A stretch of DNA of 64,000 bases from Pseudomonas oryzihabitans (lineage in GTDB: Bacteria; Pseudomonadota; Gammaproteobacteria; Pseudomonadales; Pseudomonadaceae): the NCBI RefSeq assembly GCF_006384975.1, contig NZ_CP021645.1, positions 4,492,001-4,556,000 on the forward strand, given 5' to 3'. The notes under the pieces were generated by a model that worked only from the letters and a program-made list of their open reading frames with translations, did no database searches and was not told the origin of the DNA. A program made the position numbers and the translations under genes. Shown one piece after another: positions 12,272 to 20,657 of the stretch (its first letter is position 1; each line of letters begins with the position of its first letter).

Positions 12272-13036
12272 ATGCATGCCGATCTGGTCACCTTCAGTAG
12301 CCGGCTCGCCGGACTGGCCAGCCTCGACGCCTGCCTGGACGCCGTGCAGGACACCGCCGACGGCTTCGGCTGCAAGGCGCTGATCTACGACTATGCTCCG
12401 GTACCCCTCAGCCACGAGGGGGTGCTCATCACCCCTTCGGTGTTCAAGGTGCGCAATGCCCCGGCGGACATGCAGGCCTTCTGGTGCGAGCGCGGCTACT
12501 ACCAGATTGACCCCGTGCAGCAGTGCGCCAGCCGGCGGGCGACGCCTTTCGTCTGGTCGTTTCGCAGCGAAACCCGCAGCGCCCTGCGCGAATACCTCGG
12601 TGACAGCCATCGCCCGGTGACCTGCTACGTACGCGACAGCGGCCTCGCCACCGGGGTGACGGTGCCCTTGCACCTGCCGGGCGGCGCCTTCGCCACCCTT
12701 ACCGGCATCCTCGATGCCGACGCCCGCGATGCCGAGGCCGCCGGCGAGGCCTGCCTGGGCGCCTTCCTGGTGCTGGCCCATGCCTTCCAGGCCCGCGCCG
12801 ACGAACTGCTGGCCCCGGCCGAGCGTCGCTGCGGCCAGATCCGCCTGACGCCCCGGGAGCGTGAATGCCTGCAGTATTCGGCCAAGGGCCTGACCGCCAA
12901 GCGCATCGCCGCGACGCTCAACAGGTCCACCGCCACGGTCAACCTGCACCTCAACTCCGCCGCCCGCAAGCTGGGGGCACGCAATAGAGTCGAGGCGGTG
13001 GTGCGGGGGCTGCACTATCGGCTGGTGGAAGTGTGA
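12272..13036 (+). CDS. LuxR solo of the plant-responsive (PAB) type
   Basis: Transcription factor with an N-terminal autoinducer-binding domain (about 1-165) and a C-terminal LuxR helix-turn-helix (about 190-245; LTPRERECLQYSAKGLTAKRIAATLN region), 254 residues. No luxI-type synthase is present. Aligning by the DP pair (D80-P81) to LasR/TraR, the two ligand-pocket positions W57 and Y61 (TraR numbering) are M67 and W71 here, while D70, P71 and W85 are kept as D80, P81 and W95. W57M/Y61W is the signature of OryR, XccR, PsoR and PipR, which respond to plant compounds rather than acyl-homoserine lactones. Start ATG 12272 has AAGGGA upstream. It is divergent from an amino acid permease. The usual proline iminopeptidase neighbour is absent. 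Confidence 0.88.
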   Translation: MHADLVTFSSRLAGLASLDACLDAVQDTADGFGCKALIYDYAPVPLSHEGVLITPSVFKVRNAPADMQAFWCERGYYQIDPVQQCASRRATPFVWSFRSETRSALREYLGDSHRPVTCYVRDSGLATGVTVPLHLPGGAFATLTGILDADARDAEAAGEACLGAFLVLAHAFQARADELLAPAERRCGQIRLTPRERECLQYSAKGLTAKRIAATLNRSTATVNLHLNSAARKLGARNRVEAVVRGLHYRLVEV

Positions 13037-13123
13037 GGGCATGGCGCGATCCGTGGGCTCCTCGACCTTGCGACGAATCTGGTCCACGCCGACACTGGGG
13101 TTTCACCTTCCAAGGAATGCCCC

Positions 13124-13594
13124 ATGAGCGCTGCCCGTCCCCCGTTACCCCCCTTCACCCTGGAGACCGCCCGGCAGAAGGTCCGCGCCGCCGAAGACGG
13201 CTGGAACGGTCGCGATCCGGCCAGGGTGGCGCTGGCCTATACGGCCGACAGCCGTTGGCGCAACCGCGCTGAATTCTTCCAGGGCCGCGCCGCCATCGAG
13301 GCCTTCCTCACCCGCAAGTGGCAGCGCGAACAGGAATATCGGCTGATCAAGGAGCTCTGGGCCTTCAGCGAGGCGCGCATCGCCGTGCGTTTCGCCTACG
13401 AATGGCACGACGAGCACGGTCAGTGGTATCGCTCCTACGGCAACGAGAACTGGTATTTCGACGACCAGGGCCTAATGGCCGAGCGTCACGCCAGCATCAA
13501 CGACCTGCCCATCGACGCGACCGAGCGCCTATTCCACTGGCCCCAGGGGCGGCGGCCGGATGATCATCCGGGGTTGAGTGAGTTGGGGTTGTGA
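13124..13594 (+). CDS. DUF1348 / NTF2-like family protein
   Basis: A 156-residue soluble protein of the nuclear transport factor 2 (SnoaL-like) fold. The family hallmark [17 protein letters not shown] is at about 22-38, followed by [13 protein letters not shown] and the C-terminal [13 protein letters not shown]. Members are conserved in many bacteria, but no reaction is established. It follows the LuxR gene by 87 nt on the same strand and may or may not be cotranscribed. Confidence 0.85.
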   Translation: MSAARPPLPPFTLETARQKVRAAEDGWNGRDPARVALAYTADSRWRNRAEFFQGRAAIEAFLTRKWQREQEYRLIKELWAFSEARIAVRFAYEWHDEHGQWYRSYGNENWYFDDQGLMAERHASINDLPIDATERLFHWPQGRRPDDHPGLSELGL

Positions 13595-13601
13595 GAACGG
13601 C

Positions 13602-13654
13602 GTAGATTGGGCGTAACGTTGCTCAGCCCGATCTACCTCAGCGATGTTACGCCC
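13602..13654. repeat. Overlapping inverted repeats between the DUF1348 gene and glsB
   Basis: GTAGATTGGGC (13602-13612) pairs with GCCCGATCTAC (13626-13636) with one mismatch, and GGGCGTAAC (13609-13617) pairs perfectly with GTTACGCCC (13646-13654). The two stems are mutually exclusive because they share bases. The first stem resembles a degenerate relative of the GTAGGTTGGG repeat family at 32621 and 45642. No T-tract follows, so it is not a standard terminator. Confidence 0.6.
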
Positions 13655-13752
13655 GGAGCGTTTCCACCTTCGACAAGCCCAGCGGCAGGCGGGTCTCGCC
13701 TGAGGCACTGCCGCGTCCTACACTTGGCGCCCCCGCCCGCTTCGGACCCGCC

Positions 13753-14694
13753 ATGCCAGAGCTCTTCGACCGTCACCAGCTGCAACCCCTGCTCGACCGT
13801 ATCGCCGCCGCCGCGCCGCGTCATTTTGGCGAAGGCAAGGTGGCCGACTACATCCCGGCCCTGGCCGAGGTAGCGCCGGATCAGTTCGGCATCGCCGTCT
13901 GCGACGTCAACGGCCAGGTCTGGCGCGCCGGGGCAGCCGACACGGCGTTCTCCATCCAGTCCATCTCCAAGGTGCTCAACCTGGTGATCGCCATGCAGCG
14001 GCTGGACGAGCCGGACATCTGGACCCGCGTCGGTCGCGAGCCCTCCGGTCAGGCCTTCAATTCCATGGTGCAGTTGGAAGAGGAGAAGGGCATCCCGCGC
14101 AATCCCTTCATCAACGCGGGGGCGGTGCTGATCTGCGAGTTGCTGGTGTCGCGCATCATGTCCATCCACTGGATGATGCGCGAGCAGGCGCGGCGTCTGG
14201 CTGGCAATCCGGCGCTCAATTTCGACGACCGCGTGGCCCGCTCGGAGATGGAACACAAGGCACGCAACGCGGCCCTGGCCTATCTGATGAAGGCCTATGG
14301 CAACCTGCACAGCGAGGTGAACGACGTCCTCGACGTCTATTTCCACGGTTGCGCCCTGGCCATGAGCTGCGTCGACGTGGCGCGGGCCTTCGCCTTCCTG
14401 GCCAACGGAGGGATCAATCCCCAGGACGGCCAGCCGGTAGTGACGCCCCAGCAGACCCGCCAACTCAATGCCCTGCTGCTGACCTGCGGCCTCTACGATG
14501 CCGCCGGTGACTTCGCCTGGCGCGTCGGCCTGCCGGGCAAGAGCGGGGTAGGGGGCGGCATCGTTGCCATCGTGCCAGGGCAGATGAGTATCTGCGTCTG
14601 GTCGCCGCGGCTGGACAGCTACGGCAACTCGGTGGCCAGTCTGCGCGCGTTGGAGACTCTGGTCGAGGGGCTCGGCGTCGCGCCCCTGGGCTAG
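13753..14694 (+). CDS. glsB: Glutaminase (GlsA/GlsB type)
   Basis: Hydrolyses L-glutamine to glutamate and ammonia in the cytosol. The 313-residue protein is the normal length of the serine-dependent beta-lactamase-fold glutaminases. The catalytic Ser-x-x-Lys is in FSIQSISKVLNL (about residues 63-74), and FINAGAV, the Tyr-containing DVYFHGCALAMS segment and the C-terminal GLPGKSGVGGG loop are all present. Start ATG 13753; no strong ribosome site is seen. It stands alone, 158 bp after the DUF1348 gene with inverted repeats between. Confidence 0.95.
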   Translation: MPELFDRHQLQPLLDRIAAAAPRHFGEGKVADYIPALAEVAPDQFGIAVCDVNGQVWRAGAADTAFSIQSISKVLNLVIAMQRLDEPDIWTRVGREPSGQAFNSMVQLEEEKGIPRNPFINAGAVLICELLVSRIMSIHWMMREQARRLAGNPALNFDDRVARSEMEHKARNAALAYLMKAYGNLHSEVNDVLDVYFHGCALAMSCVDVARAFAFLANGGINPQDGQPVVTPQQTRQLNALLLTCGLYDAAGDFAWRVGLPGKSGVGGGIVAIVPGQMSICVWSPRLDSYGNSVASLRALETLVEGLGVAPLG

Positions 14695-15087
14695 GGCGAG
14701 GCTGCAGCCGTTGGCTGTGCGGAGTGGGTGGCCTAACCCGGCAGTGCCTCATTGTGATGCTGCCCAGTGCCACACCGAACCACGTCCCGAAGTCCTATCG
14801 ATGCTTGCGTGAGCGACCGAAACGTCACACTAGTGGTTTATCACTGCGGTAATCGGCTCCTAGCGGGTAGTGCTTGGTCGAGCGTAGCGGTGAGACATGA
14901 AGCGGCTTCGCGGCTCTCTGACCTCGCACGGTGTCTGACCCTAGGCTCCTCCATCGCCGCTATGGACGTACTTTTAGCCAGGTAAATCATCAGCGATGCC
15001 CTCAAGATCGGCGGTTTCCGGTCGATAGCGCTCGGGAGCCCATGCACCTTCCTGGATCCCTGAGTGCTCGAATCAAAGGACGCCGCA
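14695..15087. other. Intergenic region before the chemoreceptor
   Basis: 393 bases without a convincing gene. The + strand open frame at 14767-14985 has no ribosome site and no recognisable protein features. The right end contains a FliA-type promoter (15002-15028) and the AAAGGA ribosome site of the chemoreceptor gene. I see nothing else recognisable in the left 300 bases. Confidence 0.6.
15002..15028 (+). promoter_or_regulatory. Sigma-28 (FliA) type promoter
   Basis: TCAAGATC (15002-15009), an 11-nt spacer, then GTCGATAG (15021-15028). This matches the flagellar sigma factor consensus (TAAAG/TCAAG-type -35, GCCGATAA -10, 11-nt spacing) with exact spacing. It lies 60 bp before the chemoreceptor start, which is the expected kind of target gene. 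Confidence 0.65.
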
Positions 15088-17031
15088 ATGAGTAGATGGT
15101 TTGGCAATATTTCCGTAGGCCGGAAGTTGGCCTTGGGGTTCAGCGCAGTCTTGCTGCTCTGCCTGGTCGTGGGCCTGGTGGGCTGGAGCGCCATCGACAA
15201 GCTATCCCGGCGTATGGAAATCATGGGCGAGGTCAATGTCCTGCAGCAGGGCGTAGCCACGCTGGGTCAGGATCATGTCGAGTATTTGCGTAGTGCCGGC
15301 GCGCCAGAAAAGGGCGGGGCGGTGCAGGACACGCTCAAGCGGGTCGATGCCGGCTACGCCGTGTTGGATGTCGTGATGAACAATCCCGTGAATCGCGAGC
15401 TCCTCGAGCGTTTCGCCAAGGCGCTGGCGGAGTACAAAGACAACTTCAAGCTCACCGAAGACGGCTATCGCGCGAGCGGCAGCCGCCAGAGCGGTGATGG
15501 GGCCCGCGCCTTGCTGGGCAAGAATGCCGATGCGGCGATGCAGGTGCTGGAGGGTCTGCAGAAGGAACTCACGGCAGATAACTCGGCCGATCTCGAGACC
15601 CGGTTCCGCCGCAGCCAGATCCTGGCCCAGGTCAAGGAGCAATTCCAACGGGCGCGCTTCGAAACCCGCGGCTATACCTACAGCGCCGAACCCAAGTTCT
15701 TCCAGAAGGCTGCCGAACAGGTCGAGCTGGCCATCAACGGACTCGGCAGCCTCAGCGCGGCGTTCGGTACCCTGGACTCTACCGCCATCAGCCAGCTCGA
15801 GACCTATCTGAAAGGCTACCGGACGGCTCTGGACGTCAATCAGGCGGCCTTGCTCAAGATCACGCAAGCCAGCGAAGCCTTGACCGCCAGCAGCCATCAC
15901 CTGCTCACGCTGAGCAACGAACTCTATGACTCCCAGTTGGCGTTGCGCGCGCGCGACATTCAGCAAGCCTCCTGGTGGCTGATCATTTGCCAGCTCGCCG
16001 CCCTCGCCATCGGGGTGGCTGCGGCCTGGACGATCAATCGCCAGATCGTCCCCGCGTTACGCCGGGTGGTGCAGGATGTTGTCCTGCTGGGTCGGGGCGA
16101 TCTCGCCGAGCGTAACTACGCTCCCCGACGCGACGAGATCGGTCAGTTACAACAGAGCCTGAACCAGACCACCGCCGGCCTGCGCGAGCTGATCGGCCAC
16201 ATCGGCGAGGGTGCTGACCAAGTCGCCAAATCCAGCGAAGACTTGTCGGCCATCACCGATACCAGTCTGCGCGGCACCCAGGAGCAGAAACAGGAAATCG
16301 AGCGGGTCGCCACCGCCATGCACCAGATGGCCACCTCGGTGCAGGACGTGGCTCGCAACGCCGTGCAAACCGCGGAAGCGGCGGATAGCGCGGTGCAGCA
16401 TGCCAGCGACGGTACTCAGGTGGTGAGGCAGACGGTGCAGCAGATCGACCAACTGTCCGCCGAGGTCGAGCAGGCCGCTCTGGCGATGAACCAACTGGAG
16501 GCGGAAAGCAGCAAGATCGTCAACGTCCTGGACGTCATCAAGTCAGTCGCCGAGCAAACCAACCTGCTGGCCCTCAACGCCGCCATCGAGGCGGCCCGGG
16601 CCGGGGAAGCCGGGCGGGGTTTCGCGGTCGTCGCCGATGAGGTTCGCGCCCTGGCCCAGCGGACCCAGCAGTCCACCCAGGAGATCCAGCAACTGGTCGA
16701 GGCGTTGCAAACCGGAACCCTGACCGTGGTGGAGCGCATGAGCGCCAGTCGCAACCTGACGTCCAACAGCGTCGCTCTGATACGCGACACCGGTACGGCG
16801 CTCGAGCATATCTGCGCGGGCATCGCTGGGGTCCAAGTCATGACGCAACAGATCGCCACGGCTGCCGAGGAGCAGAGTTCGGTCGCCGAGGAGGTCAATC
16901 GCAGCGTGTTGAACGTGCGTGAAATCGCCGATCAGGCGGCGACCTCCAGTGCCCAGACCAATCAGGCGTCCGCCGATCTCGCCCTGCTCGGCCAGGGCCT
17001 GCAGACGCAGTTGCGGCACTTCCGCGTCTGA
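15088..17031 (+). CDS. Methyl-accepting chemotaxis protein, large helical sensor domain
   Basis: Inner-membrane chemoreceptor of 647 residues that signals to CheA/CheW. Transmembrane segment 1 spans about 13-33 and segment 2 about 295-316, enclosing a roughly 260-residue all-helical periplasmic domain. That size fits the helical bimodular (HBM) sensors such as McpS of P. putida, which bind organic acids; the ligand here is unknown. A HAMP domain (about 317-370) follows, then the signalling domain with the highly conserved tip [19 protein letters not shown] (from about 488). Start ATG 15088 has AAAGGA 8 nt upstream, and an in-frame GTG at 15064 is less likely. No C-terminal CheR-tethering pentapeptide is seen. 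It is preceded by a sigma-28 promoter. Confidence 0.93.
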   Translation: MSRWFGNISVGRKLALGFSAVLLLCLVVGLVGWSAIDKLSRRMEIMGEVNVLQQGVATLGQDHVEYLRSAGAPEKGGAVQDTLKRVDAGYAVLDVVMNNPVNRELLERFAKALAEYKDNFKLTEDGYRASGSRQSGDGARALLGKNADAAMQVLEGLQKELTADNSADLETRFRRSQILAQVKEQFQRARFETRGYTYSAEPKFFQKAAEQVELAINGLGSLSAAFGTLDSTAISQLETYLKGYRTALDVNQAALLKITQASEALTASSHHLLTLSNELYDSQLALRARDIQQASWWLIICQLAALAIGVAAAWTINRQIVPALRRVVQDVVLLGRGDLAERNYAPRRDEIGQLQQSLNQTTAGLRELIGHIGEGADQVAKSSEDLSAITDTSLRGTQEQKQEIERVATAMHQMATSVQDVARNAVQTAEAADSAVQHASDGTQVVRQTVQQIDQLSAEVEQAALAMNQLEAESSKIVNVLDVIKSVAEQTNLLALNAAIEAARAGEAGRGFAVVADEVRALAQRTQQSTQEIQQLVEALQTGTLTVVERMSASRNLTSNSVALIRDTGTALEHICAGIAGVQVMTQQIATAAEEQSSVAEEVNRSVLNVREIADQAATSSAQTNQASADLALLGQGLQTQLRHFRV

Positions 17032-17068
17032 TCGGCGCGCGGACGCCGGTCGTTCGGGCGCCCGTGGG

Positions 17069-17950
17069 CTAGTAGGCCATGGACAGGCTGAGGGTCACCT
17101 GGGGCACCAGGCTGTCGGTTTCGCCGTCCGGGCCGCTCAACTCGCGCAAGGCGCCGTCGCGATAGAGCGCCAGGGCCTCGGCGCGGGCGCTCCAGCGCGT
17201 CTCGCCCCAGCGAAAGGGCTGCTCCAGCGCCAGGCCGGTGCGGGCATAGAGGCGGTCGCCGGAATCCGGGCCATAGAAGCCGTTCCAGCCCACCCCCAGG
17301 GCGCTGGGAAAACTCAGGCGCAGGCCATTCGGCGAGAGATCCAGCCCCGGCTCCAGGCTGCCCTGGGTATAGAGGCCGCCATCGCCCTGGGTACGGGTGG
17401 TCACCGCCAGGCCCGGTCGCCAGGCGCCCAGGCCCGAGTCGGCCTGGTAGGCCAGGGTCAGGCTGGCCTCCTGGGTCGTGGCCGCCACATCGTTGGGACT
17501 GGTCTTGACCGTATAGACGAAGCCGACCCGTAAGCCCTCCGTCGGCGATACCACCAGACCCAGCAAGTTGTTGCTCTCGTACCAGCGTCGCGGGCTGACC
17601 CGCTCGTCGTGGGACGGCGTATGGAAGCCATTACTGCTGCTGAATACTAGCCAGGCGTCGGTCGCACCCCCGGGCGCCTGGTGCAGGTCGAGGGCGAAAC
17701 CGACCTGGGCGTGCAGCGGGATGCGGTCGAGACTGGCCGCGTCGTCATCGTAGTTGCCGCGGGAGAAGTCGCCGTTACGGACGTCGAGGCCCAGCTGCGG
17801 ATGGAAGCGTCCAGAGGCCTCGCTGACGTCCACGCTGCCCAAGCTAGCATCCTCGCTCTCGATGGAGGGCACGCTGCGTGCGTCGGCGTTGGCGGCACCT
17901 GAAGACAACAGCCCGCTGGCGAAGAGGGCGGTGATCAGAAGGGAGCGCAT
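17069..17950 (-). CDS. Exported barrel-like protein of unknown function
   Basis: A 293-residue precursor with a signal peptide (MRSLLITALFASGLLSSGAANA, cut about residue 22). The mature part has alternating hydrophobic/polar stretches, many aromatic girdle residues and a terminal aromatic residue (LSLSMAY), all consistent with an outer-membrane beta-barrel. I do not recognise a specific family. Start ATG 17950 has GAGGA in front; the frame is open further upstream, but that part lacks a signal sequence. It is convergent with the chemoreceptor (37-nt gap) and lies 88 nt downstream of the MerR gene on the same strand. Confidence 0.75.
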   Translation of the reverse strand: MRSLLITALFASGLLSSGAANADARSVPSIESEDASLGSVDVSEASGRFHPQLGLDVRNGDFSRGNYDDDAASLDRIPLHAQVGFALDLHQAPGGATDAWLVFSSSNGFHTPSHDERVSPRRWYESNNLLGLVVSPTEGLRVGFVYTVKTSPNDVAATTQEASLTLAYQADSGLGAWRPGLAVTTRTQGDGGLYTQGSLEPGLDLSPNGLRLSFPSALGVGWNGFYGPDSGDRLYARTGLALEQPFRWGETRWSARAEALALYRDGALRELSGPDGETDSLVPQVTLSLSMAY

Positions 17951-18038
17951 GACGTCGTCCTCGGCAGGGTGCCCGAACCGTGCTGGTCTGGCCGACCCGA
18001 GGTTGGGACCGGTAGGCCAGGGCGCGGTTCCCGTGCGC

Positions 18039-18416
18039 TCAGGCCTGGGCGGCCTCACTGTCGCGCAGCATCTGCAACAGGCGAACACGCCGGCTCTCCA
18101 GTTCGTCGATCTGCCGTTCCAGCGTCCGCAGCCGCTCGCGCTGGGCTGCCGAGGTCTCCGGACAGGCCAGGGCGCCCTCGATCAGTCGCATGCAGTCGGG
18201 AAAGCCGCGGATCTCTGCCAGGCTGAAGCCGGCGCCGAGCAGCCGCTGCAACTGCCGGACCTGGGTCACGGCGCTGGCCGGAAAGTGGCGATAGCCATTG
18301 GCACCGCGGCCCGCCACCAGCAGGCCCTGGGCCTCGTAGTGGCGCAGTGAACGTACGCTGACCCCGGTGGCGGCAGCGAGCTGACCGATGCTGAGGGAAG
18401 GCGAGGCTGCAGTCAT
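18039..18416 (-). CDS. MerR-family transcriptional regulator
   Basis: A 125-residue regulator with the N-terminal MerR winged helix (SIGQLAAATGVSVRSLRHYEAQGLL at about 9-33) and a C-terminal coiled coil (about 80-120). The tail carries a single cysteine pair, C75 and C85 or thereabouts, but not the spaced cysteines of the metal-sensing members, so an organic or stress signal is more likely. It is divergent from the hydrolase pair at 18531, whose promoter region has the TTGACC element typical of MerR-controlled promoters. Confidence 0.88.
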   Translation of the reverse strand: MTAASPSLSIGQLAAATGVSVRSLRHYEAQGLLVAGRGANGYRHFPASAVTQVRQLQRLLGAGFSLAEIRGFPDCMRLIEGALACPETSAAQRERLRTLERQIDELESRRVRLLQMLRDSEAAQA

Positions 18417-18470
18417 GACGACGATCCGGCGCTAGGGAGTGCCCGCCACTATCGCATGGCGCAACGCTGC

Positions 18471-18502
18471 TTGACCCTCACATTGGTGTCAGCCTCGACA
18501 CT
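18471..18502 (+). promoter_or_regulatory. Candidate MerR-type promoter of the hydrolase pair
   Basis: TTGACC (18471-18476) as -35 and GACACT (18497-18502) as a weak -10, about 20 nt apart, longer than the 17-nt optimum. The spacer has the partial dyad CAC-ATTG-GTG and reads TTGACCCT...GTGTCAG, similar to promoters remodelled by MerR-family activators. It lies in the gap between the divergent merR and hydrolase genes. Confidence 0.42.
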
Positions 18503-18530
18503 GGCCGTCCCTTTTTATCGGAGACCTGCC

Positions 18531-19421
18531 ATGCGTCCGTTGCGCCTGCTCTTGCCGATCCTGCTGCTGAGTCTGACCAGTCTGGCCGCCCAGGCCCGCG
18601 AATGGCGGGTGACCGCTCCCGACGGCGTAGCGCTGGCCGTCCAGGAGCAGGGCGATCCCAAGGGTGTGCCCATCATCTTCATCCACGGCCTGCTGGGCAG
18701 CCGGTTGAATTGGCAGGCCCAGCTCGCCAGCCCCGAATTGAGCCGCTTCCGCCTGATCACCTACGACCTGCGCGGCCATGGCCAGTCCGGCAAGCCAGTC
18801 GGCGCCGCGCCCTATCGCGAAGGCCGTCGCTGGGCCGACGACCTGTCGGCAGTCATCGCCGCCACCGGTGCCCACCGGCCCGTGCTGGTGGGCTGGTCGC
18901 TGGGCGCCACGGTGATCTCCAACTACCTGGCCCGGCATGGCGATGCCGACCTCGCCGGTGTGGTCTACGTGGACGGCGTAATCGAACTGGCCTCGGCGCA
19001 GATCGTGCCGCATCCCGAGGTCTATCGGGATCTGGTCTCCCCCGACCTGCGCACCCATCTGGAAGCGATCCGCACCTTCCTCGCCCTCTGCTTCGCCACA
19101 CCGCCCGCGCCGGAGCTGTTCCAGCAGCTGTACGCCACCGCTGCCATGGCTTCCTGGGACATGCAGAGTGCTGTGCAGCAACAGGATGTCGCCGCCGCCA
19201 AGGGACTGGGCCGGATGCGCGTACCGCTCTGGCTGCTCTATGGTGAACAGGACGCCCTGGTGCGACCCGAGGCCTCTATCGCCCGGGCCCAGGCGCTGAA
19301 TCCGCGCCTCACGGCCACGCGCTATGCTGCTTCCGGCCATGCGCCCTTTCTGGAAGAAGCGCCACGCTTTAATCATGATCTGGCCATCTTTGTCGACCAC
19401 CTGGAGCGCCCCCAGCCATGA
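18531..19421 (+). CDS. Exported alpha/beta hydrolase
   Basis: A 296-residue alpha/beta-hydrolase-fold enzyme with an N-terminal signal peptide (MRPLRLLLPILLLSLTSLAAQA), so probably periplasmic. Motifs: oxyanion loop FIHGLLGS (50-57), YDLRGHGQSGKP (78-89), nucleophile elbow GWSLGA with Ser123, and the C-terminal histidine in ASGHAPFLEEAP. The substrate is unknown; esterase or epoxide/lactone hydrolase roles are possible. Start ATG 18531 has GGAGA 8 nt upstream. Its stop overlaps the start of the next hydrolase in ATGA, so the two are translationally coupled. The divergent MerR gene is the likely regulator. Confidence 0.9.
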   Translation: MRPLRLLLPILLLSLTSLAAQAREWRVTAPDGVALAVQEQGDPKGVPIIFIHGLLGSRLNWQAQLASPELSRFRLITYDLRGHGQSGKPVGAAPYREGRRWADDLSAVIAATGAHRPVLVGWSLGATVISNYLARHGDADLAGVVYVDGVIELASAQIVPHPEVYRDLVSPDLRTHLEAIRTFLALCFATPPAPELFQQLYATAAMASWDMQSAVQQQDVAAAKGLGRMRVPLWLLYGEQDALVRPEASIARAQALNPRLTATRYAASGHAPFLEEAPRFNHDLAIFVDHLERPQP

Positions 19422-20290
19422 CCGCCTTCCCCGGTTTTACCCCGCTCAGCCAGGACACGGCCTCGGCCGCCTTTCGGGGCGTGATCGGCGGCCAGGGCCC
19501 GACGGTCCTGCTGCTGCACGGCTATCCCCAGACCCACCTGGCCTGGCGCTACATCGCTCCGGTGCTGGCCCAGCACTATCGGGTCGTGGTGCCCGACCTG
19601 CCGGGTTACGGCGCCAGCCGCCAGCTCGACCACCGCTCGCGCTGGACCAAGCGGCGCGTGGCGGCGGCCCTAGTGGAGCTGATGGACGCACTCGGCCTGC
19701 CGCGCTTCGCAGTGATCGGTCATGACCGGGGTGGCCGCGTCGGCTATCGCCTGGCCCTGGATCATCCCGCGCGGGTCGAACGCTATGCCTCGCTCACCGT
19801 GGTTCCCACGCCGGAAGTCTGGCAGGCCTTCGGCCGCGAGCGCAGCCTGGCGAATTTCCACTGGACCTTTCTCGCCCAGCCGGCGGACCTGCCCGAGCGA
19901 CTGCTGGCGGCTGCTCCCGAGGCCTTTCTCGATCAGGCCCTGGCGCGCATGGCCGGCGGTCTGGAACAGGTCGAACCCCAGGCCCTGGCGGCCTATCGCC
20001 AAGCCTTTCGCGATCCAGAGGTGCGCCGGGCCATCTGCGAGGACTATCGCGCCGGCGCCGATGATGACCTGGCCGACGATCTCGCTGACCAGGCGCGGGG
20101 GCATCTTCTGATGTGTCCGTTGCTGGTGCTCTGGCCTGAGCAGCAAGGGGGCGAATCGCCCTTGGCCATCTGGCGCCGCTGGGCGCTCGACGTGCGTGGG
20201 TGCGCTGTGCCCGGTGGGCATCTGCAACCGGAGGAGTCACCACAGGAAGTACTGGCCGCGCTACGACCCTTTCTCGAAGGTAAGCGTTGA
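19418..20290 (+). CDS. Haloacetate dehalogenase-like alpha/beta hydrolase
   Basis: A 290-residue cytosolic hydrolase closest in motifs to fluoroacetate dehalogenases and related epoxide hydrolases: LHGYPQTHLAWR (33-44), DLPGYGAS (60-67), the GHDRGGRVGYR elbow with Asp103, Arg104 and Arg107, the halide-pocket pair His148-Trp149 in NFHW, and base His268 in GGHLQPEESP. By eye, the catalytic acid of the fluoroacetate enzymes (Asp134, in a LDI.PT segment) is Thr127 here (SLTVVPT), so dehalogenation activity is uncertain. It overlaps the upstream hydrolase by 4 nt. It is the last gene before the AT-richer island. Confidence 0.85.
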   Translation: MTAFPGFTPLSQDTASAAFRGVIGGQGPTVLLLHGYPQTHLAWRYIAPVLAQHYRVVVPDLPGYGASRQLDHRSRWTKRRVAAALVELMDALGLPRFAVIGHDRGGRVGYRLALDHPARVERYASLTVVPTPEVWQAFGRERSLANFHWTFLAQPADLPERLLAAAPEAFLDQALARMAGGLEQVEPQALAAYRQAFRDPEVRRAICEDYRAGADDDLADDLADQARGHLLMCPLLVLWPEQQGGESPLAIWRRWALDVRGCAVPGGHLQPEESPQEVLAALRPFLEGKR

Positions 20291-20657
20291 GCGAATGAGT
20301 CTATTCAAAGGCGGCGGTACGGAGCACAAGTAGGTGGCGCCGTCGCAAGGCCTTATCGATTTCCGAAACTGTGGCGAAATTCTGGAAATACCAAAACCGG
20401 AGTAAGCCAATGACAGCAGTCAACCAAAAGCAGCCGTTGCCGTAGGGCAGCTAGCGGCCAAAAGCGGGACTGGCCCTCAGAAGGATTATGGAGCTACCTA
20501 AGGCCAAATAGCTAATGTAATAACCTGGAGTTCAATTCGATCCTGATTCAATGGCCTATAGCTATTATCGAGTGCTATAACCTCATTCTGGTCAGGCCTC
20601 CGGTGTTTGGGGCCTTTCGTGGGCAAGTGATCTGCAGACGACTCTGCACCAAGGACG
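20291..20657. other. Left flank of the AT-richer island
   Basis: 367 bases with no supported gene. Only very short open frames occur (12 codons from 20294, 11 codons from 20411), without ribosome sites, so I see no antitoxin gene here. It contains the left arm of the inverted repeat (20422-20460) and a small dyad TATAGC / GCTATA (20557-20562 and 20574-20579) that could be an operator or promoter element for the following gene. Base composition is visibly more AT-rich than the flanking hydrolase gene. Confidence 0.6.
20422..20460. repeat. Left arm of 39-bp imperfect inverted repeat flanking the RelE-helicase gene
   Basis: Starts AACCAAAAGC and ends GTAGGGCAGCTAGCGGCCA. It is the reverse complement of 23137-23174 with a perfect 19-bp inner block, three or so mismatches and one 1-nt gap in the outer part. 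The arms sit 2.68 kb apart around a single gene. Either these are terminal repeats of a mobile cargo element or two oppositely oriented copies of a dispersed Pseudomonas intergenic repeat. Confidence 0.8.

Noticed and set aside
20291..20657. Antitoxin gene upstream of the RelE-helicase
   Set aside because: Only 11- and 12-codon frames without ribosome sites; a 20603-20845 frame overlaps the helicase start in another frame and is a shadow.
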